From NCBI RefSeq assembly GCF_014529535.1, contig NW_023503616.1, positions 1,178,001 through 1,242,000 on the forward strand: DNA of 64,000 nt, given 5' to 3'. How positions within the stretch are numbered: position 1 is the stretch's first letter; the number at the start of each line of letters is the position of its first letter. A program made the translations under genes and the position numbers. Origin of the DNA: Bradysia coprophila (lineage: Eukaryota; Arthropoda; Insecta; Diptera; Sciaridae). Below are positions 21,101 through 32,301 of the stretch, one piece after another. Below the pieces are notes generated by a model. That model was not told where the DNA came from. It did no database searches and saw nothing but the letters and a program-made list of their open reading frames with translations.

Positions 21101-23811
21101 ATTAATTATTTTCCAAATGATGAATTTCAACGTTTAAATTAATTATTTTCCAAATGATGAATTTCAACGTTTAAATTAATTATTTTCCAAATGATGAATT
21201 TCAACGTTTAAATTAATTATTTTCCAAATGATGAATTTCAACGTTTAAATTAATTATTTTCCAAATGATGAATTTCAACGTTTAAATTAATTATTTTCCA
21301 AATGATGAATTTCAACGTTTAAATTAATTATTTTCCAAATGATGAATTTCAACGTTTAAATTAATTATTTTCCAAATGATGAATTTCAACGTTTAAATTA
21401 ATTATTTTCCAAATGATGAATTTCAACGTTTAAATTAATTATTTTCCAAATGATGAATTTCAACGTTTAAATTAATTATTTTCCAAATGATGAATTTCAA
21501 CGTTTAAATTAATTATTTTCCAAATGATGAATTTCAACGTTTAAATTAATTATTTTCCAAATGATGAATTTCAACGTTTAAATTAATTATTTTCCAAATG
21601 ATGAATTTCAACGTTTAAATTAATTATTTTCCAAATGATGAATTTCAACGTTTAAATTAATTATTTTCCAAATGATGAATTTCAACGTTTAAATTAATTA
21701 TTTTCCAAATGATGAATTTCAACGTTTAAATTAATTATTTTCCAAATGATGCATTTCAACGTTTAAAATTAATTATTTTCCAAATGATGAATTTCAACGT
21801 TTAAATTAATTATTTTCCAAATGATGAATTTCAACGTTTAAATTAATTATTTTCCAAATGATGAATTTCAACGTTTAAATTAATTATTTTCCAAATGATG
21901 AATTTCAACGTTTAAATTAATTATTTTCCAAATGATGAATTTCAACGTTTAAATTAATTATTTTCCAAATGATGAATTTCAACGTTTAAATTAATTATTT
22001 TCCAAATGATGAATTTCAACGTTTAAATTAATTATTTTCAAATGATGAATTTCAACGTTTAAATTAATTATTTTCCAAATGATGAATTTCAACGTTTAAA
22101 TTAATTATTTTCCAAATGATGAATTTCAACGTTTAAATTAATTATTTTCCAAATGATGAATTTCAACGTTTAAATTAATTATTTTCCAAATGATGAATTT
22201 CAACGTTTAAATTAATTATTTTCCAAATGATGAATTTCAACGTTTAAATTAATTATTTTCCAAATGATGAATTTCAACGTTTAAATTAATTATTTTCCAA
22301 ATGATGAATTTCAACGTTTAAATTAATTATTTTCCAAATGATGAATTTCAACGTTTAAATTAATTATTTTCCAAATGATGAATTTCAACGTTTAAATTAA
22401 TTATTTTCCAAATGATGAATTTCAACGTTTAAATTAATTATTTTCAAATGATGAATTTTAACGTTTAAATTAATTATTTTCCAAATGATGAATTTCAACG
22501 TTTAAATTAATTATTTTCCAAATGATGAATTTCAACGTTTAAATTAATTATTTTCCAAATGATATGATGAATTTCAACGTTTAAATTAATTATTTTCCAA
22601 ATGATGAATTTCAACGTTTAAATTAATTATTTTCCAAATGATGAATTTCAACGTTTAAATTAATTATTTTCCAAATGATGAATTTCAACGTTTAAATTAA
22701 TTATTTTCCAAATGATGAATTTCAACGTTTAAATTAATTATTTTCCAAATGATGAATTTCAACGTTTAAATTAATTATTTTCCAAATGATGAATTTCAAC
22801 GTTTAAATTAATTATTTTCCAAATGATGAATTTCAACGTTTAAATTAATTATTTTCCAAATGATGAATTTCAACGTTTAAATTAATTATTTTCCAAATGA
22901 TGAATTTCAACGTTTAAATTAATTATTTTCCAAATGATGAATTTCAACGTTTAAATTAATTATTTTCCAAATGATGAATTTCAACGTTTAAATTAATTAT
23001 TTTCCAAATGATGAATTTCAACGTTTAAATTAATTATTTTCCAAATGATGAATTTCAACGTTTAAATTAATTATTTTCCAAATGATGAATTTCAACGTTT
23101 AAATTAATTATTTTCCAAATGATGAATTTCAACGTTTAAATTAATTATTTTCCAAATGATGAATTTCAACGTTTAAATTAATTATTTTCCAAATGATGAA
23201 TTTCAACGTTTAAATTAATTATTTTCCAAATGATGAATTTCAACGTTTAAATTAATTATTTTCCAAATGATGAATTTCAACGTTTAAATTAATTATTTTC
23301 CAAATGATGAATTTCAACGTTTAAATTAATTATTTTCCAAATGATGAATTTCAACGTTTAAATTAATTATTTTCCAAATGATGAATTTCAACGTTTAAAT
23401 TAATTATTTTCCAAATGATGAATTTCAACGTTTAAATTAATTATTTTCCAAATGATGAATTTCAACGTTTAAATTAATTATTTTCCAAATGATGAATTTC
23501 AACGTTTAAATTAATTATTTTCCAAATGATGAATTTCAACGTTTAAATTAATTATTTTCCAAATGATGAATTTCAACGTTTAAATTAATTATTTTCCAAA
23601 TGATGAATTTTCAACGTTTAAATTAATTATTTTCCAAATGATGAATTTCAACGTTTAAATTAATTATTTTCCAAATGATGAATTTCAACGTTTAAATTAA
23701 TTATTTTCCAAATGATGAATTTCAACGTTTAAATTAATTATTTTCCAAATGATGAATTTCAACGTTTAAATTAATTATTTTCCAAATGATGAATTTCAAC
23801 GTTTAAATTAA
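18132..23811. repeat. 37-bp satellite, array 1 (about 153 units)
   Basis: Tandem head-to-tail 37-bp units (first complete unit 18142-18178; it reads aaattaattattttccaaat followed by gatgaatttcaacgttt). GC is about 19%. Most units are identical. Exceptions are a recurrent C-to-T change (gaattttaacg) near 18427, 20331, 20456, 20641, 20863, 21048 and 22456; small indels near 22038, 22443 and 23607; a gatat insertion near 22562; and two T-rich disruptions near 18966 and 20415. The array opens with a degenerate half unit (gttcaacattt) after unique DNA and is cut at 23811 by the foldback insert. Confidence 0.98.
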
Positions 23812-23815
23812 CGGA

Positions 23816-24010
23816 GTGACTATTCGACACCAGTGTCGAATAGCCACACAACACAGTGCATGCTATTTGACACCGGTGTCGAATAGCCATACAACACAGG
23901 GCATGCTATTTGACACCGGTGTCGAATAGCCACACAACACAGTGTATGCTATTTGACACCGGTGTCGAATAGCCCAACAACACAGTACATGCTAATTGAC
24001 ACCAGACGCA
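23816..24010. repeat. Left terminal 43-bp palindromic tandem repeats
   Basis: About four and a half units of 43 bp. Each has the core ctatttgacaccggtgtcga (self-complementary GACACCGGTGTC flanked by CTATT/GAATAG half-sites), then a spacer like gccacacaacacagtgcatg. Units differ by one to three bases. Confidence 0.9.
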
Positions 24011-24465
24011 CTCATTTGTTTGGTTTTAAATATACGCAATGGTTAAAATTACTATTAAATGTGAAATTCAAATATTGATGTCAATAGGTTGTGGTTTCCG
24101 CAATGTTGGTATTTCGTGTAAGAAGGTCAAGAGGGGTCGATATTAGTAACGATGATAAATTGACATATTAGCTAAAAATTGTTGGTGCTCTGAACGTTGG
24201 AGATCCGTTGTTGTTGTTCTCTTTTCAAATAATTACATTCTGAATTTCTAATTGGAGTTTCCGACAATTGTAAAAAATATTCTCAGTGTATAGAGAAAAC
24301 TGAAAATTAAAAATCAAAGAATAAAACAATTTTGCACTCAAGAAATAGCGAAATCATATTGGTTCCCCGTCTGATGATTGTTCTAAACCTGGATCGAAAT
24401 ATAGCGAAATTATAATTTTGACTAATGGTTAGTTAAAGTAACTAGAACTGGTACAATAATTATCA

Positions 24466-24844
24466 GAAATCGTAAACCGTATTGGAATGAAATTAAATTT
24501 GAAAAGAAAAATTTGGTTCACGGGTGGGGACCGAACCCACAACCTTCAACTTGCCGGGAGACAGTAAATGTTCGTATGTACGGAAAGCGACAGCGTTACA
24601 TGTTGAGTATGTGTGTGTTGTAGAAAAGTTCGACAATTGATCAGCTTGTGTGCAACACACGATATGAGCTGTGACGTAGCATTTGAAAGAACGGTTCAAA
24701 ATTAGAGTTGAAAAGAAGATGTCCACGGTGGCCCAATGGATAGAGCATCAGCCCGGCAAGTTGAAGGTTGTGGGTTCGGTCCCCACCCGTGAACCAAATT
24801 TTTCTTTTCAAATTTAATTTCATTCCAATACGGTTTACGATTTC
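24466..24844. repeat. 93-bp inverted repeat arms around a tRNA-like sequence
   Basis: The left arm 24466-24558 and right arm 24752-24844 are near-perfect reverse complements, 193 bp apart. Each arm contains the 3' part of the tRNA-like sequence (anticodon loop, T-arm, acceptor) plus an AT-rich tail (gaaccaaatttttcttttca...). Only the right copy has the 5' half, so the left is a truncated inverted copy. Confidence 0.9.
24722..24796 (+). repeat. tRNA-like cloverleaf / tRNA-derived SINE head
   Basis: A full cloverleaf can be drawn. Acceptor strands are TCCACGG and CCGTGAA (6 of 7 pairs) and the D-arm is GCCC/GAGC. The anticodon stem is TCAGC/GTTGA with loop CCGGCAA (anticodon position GGC), and the T-stem is GTGGG/CCCAC with loop TTCGGTC. 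CCA follows directly at 24794-24796. Pol III A box (tggcccaatgga) and B box (ggttcggtccc) are intact. Missing T33, a GGC anticodon and the lack of a discriminator base argue for a SINE head or tRNA pseudogene rather than a working tRNA. Confidence 0.65.
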
Positions 24845-25211
24845 CGAAATTATAAATTCACAACCAGATCCAAATCATCAGTGAAATAATGAAACATACC
24901 AAAACATCTTCAATGCCAGGCTCAACCCGTAATTCCCAACATTTATTATTTTCAATGCATATCAGTCTTACAGTTCCAACAAAATAACGAATTCTAAGAA
25001 TTTAAAATTTTTTTCGCAATTCCGGTCCATAATCATCACCTTTCCATGCATCCATTTAATGTCGTTTTGAAGGTACTTATTTCACTGTATTCCCGGACAC
25101 AGTGCAATATGAACTTTTTTTTCGCACGCAGTGCGATACCAACTTTTTTTCGCACGCTAAAGAATCTATTACCTTCAACGAAGGCTAAATTTTTATAAAC
25201 GGCTATAGAGT

Positions 25212-25397
25212 CAAGGCTGTATACTTTGGGGAGGTCACGCAGATGCAGATACGCGGGTTACACACCACGTTTTATACAAAAAATTCACTACGCCATACAA
25301 ATTTAATTTTGGTGAATTTGTTTGTATGGAAAAGGTGTGTTCCCGCATATCTAATAAAATGGCGGTCTGCGTGACCTCCCCAAAGTATACAGCCTTG
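25212..25397. mobile_element. hAT-like MITE, CAAGGCTG family, copy 2 (186 bp)
   Basis: Ends CAAGGCTGTATACTTTGGGG / ...CAGCCTTG are the same as at 7376. Flanked by perfect 8-bp duplications tatagagt. The inside matches copy 1 closely, including ggtgaatttgttt. Nested within the foldback insert, so it is younger than, or travelled with, that insert. Confidence 0.92.
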
Positions 25398-25963
25398 TAT
25401 AGAGTCACACAATTATACCGAACGTATTGTTGAAGCGTATATACTAAGCATTGACTACTCGATTTCATTCAACGCGTTACATCACATTGCAATGTGTATT
25501 ATAATGCAGCCTTCTTGATCGTTCATGACCCAAAATCACATAAATTCTTGTCAGGTTTAAATTTTTATTCCTTAAAAGTATGTGGTCTAAAACTAGGATC
25601 CCATATGCTTGTGTTTCTGATCTTATATTAAAAATAATTTAATGAGTAAAGTCTGTTAAAATTAGAAGCTATACTGTATCTGTTCTTAATGATTAGGTCT
25701 CTCCTATAAAGTTACGCTAGAAATGTTAAAATTTGACGCCAATGTGATTTAGATATCTTTTTATCACAATTTCAAAAATGCAATGCGAAGATATGCATCT
25801 GAAAAAGTGAGAGAAATCAAAAATGGTGGTTTGATGAACTTTGCGAAGTGTTAAAAAAACTCAAATACTTTATCTACAGCTAGGGAAAAGCACTTATTAA
25901 ACAAATAAAGTTTTCGTTTCTAGTTAACCTGTGATTTTTTTAGAAAACAAAATATATAGTCTA

Positions 25964-26099
25964 GATTAGCCAGACAACACAGCTGATGCTATTCGACACC
26001 CACCTTTGGGAGCCAGAAATAAATTTCGCGCGCGCGAAATTTATTTCTGGCTCCCAAAGGTGGGTGTCGAATAGCATCAGCTGTGTTGTCTGGCTAATC
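25964..26099. repeat. Perfect 136-bp palindrome
   Basis: Two 68-bp arms are exact reverse complements with no spacer, centred at 26031/26032 in a 10-base CG run (cgcgcgcgcg). The outer arms carry the 43-bp unit sequences (gccagacaacacagctgatg); the inner arms carry unrelated sequence (cacctttgggagccagaaat). Confidence 0.97.
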
Positions 26100-26297
26100 G
26101 ACACTAGTGTCAATTAGCATCTACTGTGTTGTGTGGCTAATCGACACCGGATGCAAATAGCACGCACTGTGTTGTCTGGCTATTCGACACCGGTGTCAAA
26201 TAGCATGCACTGTGTTGATTGGCTATTCGCATCCGGTGTCAAATAGCCACACAACACAGTGCATGCTATTTGACACCGGTGCCGAATAGCATCGGCC
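26100..26297. repeat. Right terminal 43-bp palindromic tandem repeats
   Basis: About four to five units related to those at 23816-24010. They run in the opposite orientation (agcatgcactgtgttg then tggctattcgacaccggtgt), with one final unit flipped again near 26236-26285. More diverged than the left set. Confidence 0.85.
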
Positions 26298-29200
26298 TTA
26301 AATTAATTATTTTCCAAATGATGAATTTCAACGTTTAAATTAATTATTTTCCAAATGATGAATTTTAACGTTTAAATTAATTATTTTCCAAATGATGAAT
26401 TTCAACGTTTAAATTAATTATTTTCCAAATGATGAATTTCAACGTTTAAATTAATTATTTTCCAAATGATGAATTTCAACGTTTAAATTAATTATTTTCC
26501 AAATGATGAATTTCAACGTTTAAATTAATTATTTTCCAAATGATGAATTTCAACGTTTAAATTAATTATTTTCCAAATGATGAATTTCAACGTTTAAATT
26601 AATTATTTTCCAAATGATGAATTTCAACGTTTAAATTAATTATTTTCCAAATGATGAATTTCAACGTTTAAATTAATTATTTTCCAAATGATGAATTTTA
26701 ACGTTTAAATTAATTATTTTCCAAATGATGAATTTCAACGTTTAAATTAATTATTTTCCAAATGATGAATTTCAACGTTTAAATTAATTATTTTCCAAAT
26801 GATGAATTTCAACGTTTAAATTAATTATTTTCCAAATGATGAATTTCAACGTTTAAATTAATTATTTTCCAAATGATGAATTTCAACGTTTAAATTAATT
26901 ATTTTCCAAATGATGAATTTCAACGTTTAAATTAATTATTTTCCAAATGATGAATTTCAACGTTTAAATTAATTATTTTCCAAATGATGAATTTCAACGT
27001 TTAAATTAATTATTTTCCAAATGATGAATTTCAACGTTTAAATTAATTATTTTCCAAATGATGAATTTCAACGTTTAAATTAATTATTTTCCAAATGATG
27101 AATTTCAACGTTTAAATTAATTATTTTCCAAATGATGAATTTCAACGTTTAAATTAATTATTTTCCAAATGATGAATTTCAACGTTTAAATTAATTATTT
27201 TCCAAATGATGAATTTCAACGTTTAAATTAATTATTTTCCAAATGATGAATTTCAACGTTTAAATTAATTATTTTCCAAATGATGAATTTCAACGTTTAA
27301 ATTAATTATTTTCCAAATGATGAATTTCAACGTTTAAATTAATTATTTTCCAAATGATGAATTTCAACGTTTAAATTAATTATTTTCCAAATGATGAATT
27401 TCAACGTTTAAATTAATTATTTTCCAAATGATGAATTTCAACGTTTAAATTAATTATTTTCCAAATGATGAATTTCAACGTTTAAATTAATTATTTTCCA
27501 AATGATGAATTTCAACGTTTAAATTAATTATTTTCCAAATGATGAATTTCAACGTTTAAATTAATTATTTTCCAAATGATGAATTTCAACGTTTAAATTA
27601 ATTATTTTCCAAATGATGAATTTCAACGTTTAAATTAATTATTTTCCAAATGATGAATTTCAACGTTTAAATTAATTATTTTCCAAATGATGAATTTCAA
27701 CGTTTAAATTAATTATTTTCCAAATGATGAATTTCAACGTTTAAATTAATTATTTTCCAAATGATGAATTTCAACGTTTAAATTAATTATTTTCCAAATG
27801 ATGAATTTCAACGTTTAAATTAATTATTTTCCAAATGATGAATTTCAACGTTTAAATTAATTATTTTCCAAATGATGAATTTCAACGTTTAAATTAATTA
27901 TTTTCCAAATGATGAATTTCAACGTTTAAATTAATTATTTTCCAAATGATGAATTTCAACGTTTAAATTAATTATTTTCCAAATGATGAATTTCAACGTT
28001 TAAATTAATTATTTTCCAAATGATGAATTTCAACGTTTAAATTAATTATTTTCCAAATGATGAATTTCAACGTTTAAATTAATTATTTTCCAAATGATGA
28101 ATTTCAACGTTTAAATTAATTATTTTCCAAATGATGAATTTCAACGTTTAAATTAATTATTTTCCAAATGATGAATTTCAACGTTTAAATTAATTATTTT
28201 CCAAATGATGAATTTCAACGTTTAAATTAATTATTTTCCAAATGATGAATTTCAACGTTTAAATTAATTATTTTCCAAATGATGAATTTCAACGTTTAAA
28301 TTAATTATTTTCCAAATGATGAATTTCAACGTTTAAATTAATTATTTTCCAAATGATGAATTTCAACGTTTAAATTAATTATTTTCCAAATGATGAATTT
28401 CAACGTTTAAATTAATTATTTTCCAAATGATGAATTTCAACGTTTAAATTAATTATTTTCCAAATGATGAATTTCAACGTTTAAATTAATTATTTTCCAA
28501 ATGATGAATTTCAACGTTTAAATTAATTATTTTCCAAATGATGAATTTCAACGTTTAAATTAATTATTTTCCAAATGATGAATTTCAACGTTTAAATTAA
28601 TTATTTTCCAAATGATGAATTTCAACGTTTAAATTAATTATTTTCCAAATGATGAATTTCAACGTTTAAATTAATTATTTTCCAAATGATGAATTTCAAC
28701 GTTTAAATTAATTATTTTCCAAATGATGAATTTCAACGTTTAAATTAATTATTTTCCAAATGATGAATTTCAACGTTTAAATTAATTATTTTCCAAATGA
28801 TGAATTTCAACGTTTAAATTAATTATTTTCCAAATGATGAATTTCAACGTTTAAATTAATTATTTTCCAAATGATGAATTTCAACGTTTAAATTAATTAT
28901 TTTCCAAATGATGAATTTCAACGTTTAAATTAATTATTTTCCAAATGATGAATTTCAACGTTTAAATTAATTATTTTCCAAATGATGAATTTCAACGTTT
29001 AAATTAATTATTTTCCAAATGATGAATTTCAACGTTTAAATTAATTATTTTCCAAATGATGAATTTCAACGTTTAAATTAATTATTTTCCAAATGATGAA
29101 TTTCAACGTTTAAATTAATTATTTTCCAAATGATGAATTTCAACGTTTAAATTAATTATTTTCCAAATGATGAATTTCAACGTTTAAATTAATTATTTTC

Positions 29201-29930
29201 CAAATGATGAATTTCAACGTTTAAATTAATTATTTTCCAAATGATGAATTTCAACGTTTAAATTAATTATTTTCCAAATGATGAATTTCAACGTTTAAAT
29301 TAATTATTTTCCAAATGATGAATTTCAACGTTTAAATTAATTATTTTCCAAATGATGAATTTCAACGTTTAAATTAATTATTTTCCAAATGATGAATTTC
29401 AACGTTTAAATTAATTATTTTCCAAATGATGAATTTCAACGTTTAAATTAATTATTTTCCAAATGATGAATTTCAACGTTTAAATTAATTATTTTCCAAA
29501 TGATGAATTTCAACGTTTAAATTAATTATTTTCCAAATGATGAATTTCAACGTTTAAATTAATTATTTTCCAAATGATGAATTTCAACGTTTAAATTAAT
29601 TATTTTCCAAATGATGAATTTCAACGTTTAAATTAATTATTTTCCAAATGATGAATTTCAACGTTTAAATTAATTATTTTCCAAATGATGAATTTTAACG
29701 TTTAAATTAATTATTTTCCAAATGATGAATTTCAACGTTCAAATTAATTATTTTCCAAATGATGAATTTCAACGTTTAAATTAATTATTTTCCAAATGAT
29801 GAATTTCAACGTTTAAATTAATTATTTTCCAAATGATGAATTTCAACGTTTAAATTAATTATTTTCCAAATGATGAATTTCAACGTTTAAATTAATTATT
29901 TTCCAAATGATGAATTTCAACGTTTAAATT
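26298..29930. repeat. 37-bp satellite, array 2 (about 98 units)
   Basis: Same unit and same orientation as array 1. Almost all units are identical; the C-to-T variant recurs near 26362, 26695 and 29693. The array ends inside a unit (cgtttaaatt, 29930) at unique sequence, only 191 bp from the stop codon of the SAM-domain gene. Confidence 0.98.
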
Positions 29931-30015
29931 TTCAACTCTAAAATCATTGACTTATAATCCTAAATATTGTTGATCGTTAAATGAAATTTCACAAATAGAA
30001 TAAAAATCAGAAGCT

Positions 30016-30021
30016 TTTAAT
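30016..30021 (-). promoter_or_regulatory. Probable polyadenylation signal ATTAAA (minus)
   Basis: ATTAAA on the minus strand, about 100 bases downstream of the SAM-domain stop and about 86 bases before the satellite. It would end the transcript before the array. Confidence 0.35.
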
Positions 30022-30120
30022 TAGACAAGAAACGACTAGCATCAGACACAGTCTCCGTTTGTACAATACAATAAGTTAATTGAACCCTCCAAAGTAAACC
30101 CAAAAATATTGGCAGTGACA

Positions 30121-31118
30121 TTAAACTGAACTAAAACCATTATTCAAATTATTAATAGTGATAGCTAAGACCAAACGATGATATTTGTCCTCAATACCCA
30201 TCTCTTGCAAATCACCATCTGTCAACATCATAAAACTTTTCAAATCAATCTGTAATAGGTAGAAAGAACTGTTCAGCAAACACCGAAAAAAAAAAACGTC
30301 AGACATAGGTTACCTCTCGTGCGTAAAGCAATGATTTGTACTGTTCCAAACCGATTTCATCTAGGACAGAACTGATATCTAAATGATGATTGTTGATATT
30401 GGAATCATTTAAACCGTTTTGCTTATCGACATTCGACAAATAGAACGGCATTGGTCCATCGTTTCTGTTTGTAAACAAGAAAAAGAGCGAAATTAAAAGT
30501 TCATTCATTTTGTTCACTTGGTTTTCAATTACTTGCTGAGCGAATGGTTGGATGCGATGATTGATGAATTTGGCGAAAATGCAAATCGATTAGCCGAACC
30601 CGGAACATATTCGATTGGAGATATGTCTGGCGGAGGAATTTCTATCAAAATCGGAGTAGTACGCAATGAATGTAAAATGGCTGGACTGTTCGATGCTTCC
30701 AGAAAGTGATCGACTGCAGTCGGAGAGAAGTTGAATGGGGACTGCTGACTCATTGCAGGAATCGGAGTCAACGGTGAATCTAGGTCTGAAAAATTAAGAA
30801 TTTCATTGGTAAAGTAACTTGATTGGGATCAGCTGCGCTAACCCCTGCAGCCTGAATGATGCTTTTTTTTATTTTCCCATACAAAATTAATTTTGTTGAT
30901 TTTTGTGCCTGGCTACGGGCTGATTGTGACAATAATTTTCACTATGTTACCAATATTTCAAAAATATTTTTACCGAACATTTTACAACTCATCATCCGCG
31001 GAGGACGTTGAGTTGTAGCAAAAACAATTTTTTACAAAAATGGCGATGATGACCAAAAATTGACTCGAAAAATAAATAAGCGAACCTGATACTTACTATG
31101 GACACGTGGATGATACAT
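30121..31118 (-). CDS. SAM-domain protein, 184 aa, 4 exons
   Basis: Minus-strand join of 31118-31097, 30785-30533, 30464-30314 and 30249-30121. All junctions are GT-AG (donors GTAAGT, GTAATT, GTAACC) and in frame, giving 184 residues from ATG 31118. Residues about 1-125 are Pro/Ser/Asn-rich and probably disordered (MYHPRVHNLDSPLTPIPAM...). Residues about 123-178 form a SAM domain: SSVLDEIGLEQYKSLL, then EIDLKSFMMLTDGDLQEMGI and RLVLAITINNL, matching the usual helix pattern and the LTD-x-DL-x-x-x-GI core. The domain resembles those of ANKS/BICC1-type proteins, which polymerise or bind RNA or partners, but no ankyrin or KH part is seen. A longer protein with exons further upstream is possible. 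The 3' end lies next to satellite DNA. Confidence 0.8.
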
Positions 31119-31428
31119 TATGGTTGAAATGGAGAAAATTTGTTGGTTTATCAAATTTGCTAGATCACTTTTTGGCAAAAATTTAACACAGCAATCAATT
31201 TTCCTTAAAACTTATCAAATACACATTCATTCTACGCAACCGATTGCAAATAAATGAATCTTCACATGAATGTGTTCTGCTGCTCCTGCTGCACTCAATA
31301 TGTGAGCAAGACAAATAGAGGTCTCCGAATGATAGGGGAGTATTCAGTTTTGCACCTTCAATCATTTGAAAGGGTAAGTTCATTAAATCAATCTACGAAC
31401 CTTATATTATAGCTATGAGTTGTGGAGG
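31119..31428. other. Gene-free interval upstream of the SAM-domain gene
   Basis: Probable promoter/5' UTR of the minus-strand gene. An open frame at 31195-31383 (-) has no clear coding character. Confidence 0.35.
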
Positions 31429-31535
31429 CAAGGCATAACCGTTGTGGAGGCGACTCTGATACAGATCCGCGGGTGACTCATCAAACATGACATTTTATGA
31501 TCACAAGTGATGACTCCCCAAAGTTTACAGCCTTG
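31429..31535. mobile_element. hAT-like MITE, CAAGGCTG family, internally deleted copy 3
   Basis: The right end tgactccccaaagtttacag...ccttg and a degenerate left end (caaggcataacc) match the family. Internal gatacagatccgcgggtgac aligns with gatacgcgggttac of copies 1 and 2. Only 107 bp and no target duplication, so old and deleted. Confidence 0.7.
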
Positions 31536-31657
31536 GTTACACGTTCTTCTCTTGCCTAGTAAATCATTTTTTACCATGTCATGTGCCGTTTACGGAGTTC
31601 TCACATTGATGACAGTTTTAGGCTGAAGGTCGTGGCAAAAGTTATTACAGTCGACCG

Positions 31658-31770
31658 ACAGCTAACAAATAGAGTACTATTTTGTATGAAATAGCTTTTT
31701 ACAGTTGTGTGACACACTGGCAAGTTTCGGTACCCTATTTAGAGTACCACTCATGCTTGAAGTGCGTTGG
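31658..31770. repeat. Truncated copy of the CAACGCA MITE
   Basis: Shares caaatagagtactattttgt, cagtttcggtaccctattta-like sequence and the right end gcttgaagtgcgttg with the complete element at 31885-32046, but lacks its left terminal repeat. Confidence 0.65.
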
Positions 31771-31884
31771 CTAATGTTGTTGCATTTTTAATCTTTGTTT
31801 CTGTTCATATCACTGCTCCCCAATGAAAGTAGAAACCAGGAATGGGTGCTATGTCCTCCTCTCCATACAAATTTTGACATTAGA

Positions 31885-32046
31885 CAACGCACTTCAAGCA
31901 AAAGTGCTATTAATGACAGCTGCCAAATAGAGTACTATTTTGTATGAAATTTTATCCCCACTCTTTTTACAGTGTAAAATTTTATATGGAGCACTGTCAA
32001 GTTTCAGTACCCTATTTAAAGTACCACTTTTGCTTGAAGTGCGTTG
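31885..32046. mobile_element. CAACGCA-family MITE with 7-bp target duplication (162 bp)
   Basis: Terminal repeats CAACGCACTTCAAGCAAAAG and its complement. Flanked on both sides by cattaga (7 bp; 8 bp if one terminal base is counted differently). Seven-base duplications occur in P-superfamily elements such as 1360, but class is inference. A second member is at 34599-34810. Confidence 0.85.
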
Positions 32047-32301
32047 CATTAGACTATGGAGAATACTTTCATTGCTGCTCCCAGCATTAACACTCGTATT
32101 TCAGCCGACAAAAAGCTTCCTAATTTTAATTCATATCAGCGTATACAACTAATTTACATTTGTGATTTGTGTGGTGTTGCCGCTAACGCAACTACTGTCT
32201 CAACGAAAAAATGAAGAGCATATTTTGATTGCATCAGTCTCCTAATATTTTCTATGTTATTGCTAAGGAGTGCTATGTTCTAATTTTTGTTTTTCATAAC
32301 C

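Larger units (their letters stand above)
23812..26297. mobile_element. Foldback (FB / Mutator-like) non-autonomous element inserted in the satellite
   Basis: The segment interrupts the 37-bp satellite, with TTAAATTAA present at both junctions (23803-23811 and 26298-26306), a 9-bp duplication of satellite sequence. Both termini consist of 43-bp tandem units with palindromic cores, running inward on the left (23816-24010) and largely inverted on the right (26085-26297). Drosophila FB elements have tandem-repeat terminal inverted repeats and 9-bp duplications, so the architecture matches. The outer about 8 bases of the two ends are not identical. No transposase frame is present. Inside lie a tRNA-like inverted repeat, a nested hAT-like MITE and a perfect palindrome. 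Confidence 0.7.

Noticed and set aside
24722..24796. Functional tRNA-Ala(GGC)
   Set aside because: No T33, no discriminator base, D-arm and acceptor mismatches, and GGC is not a usual eukaryotic Ala anticodon; a SINE or pseudogene fits better.
18132..29930. Regularly spaced repeats as a CRISPR array
   Set aside because: The 37-bp units are directly contiguous with no variable spacers, and the genome is eukaryotic.
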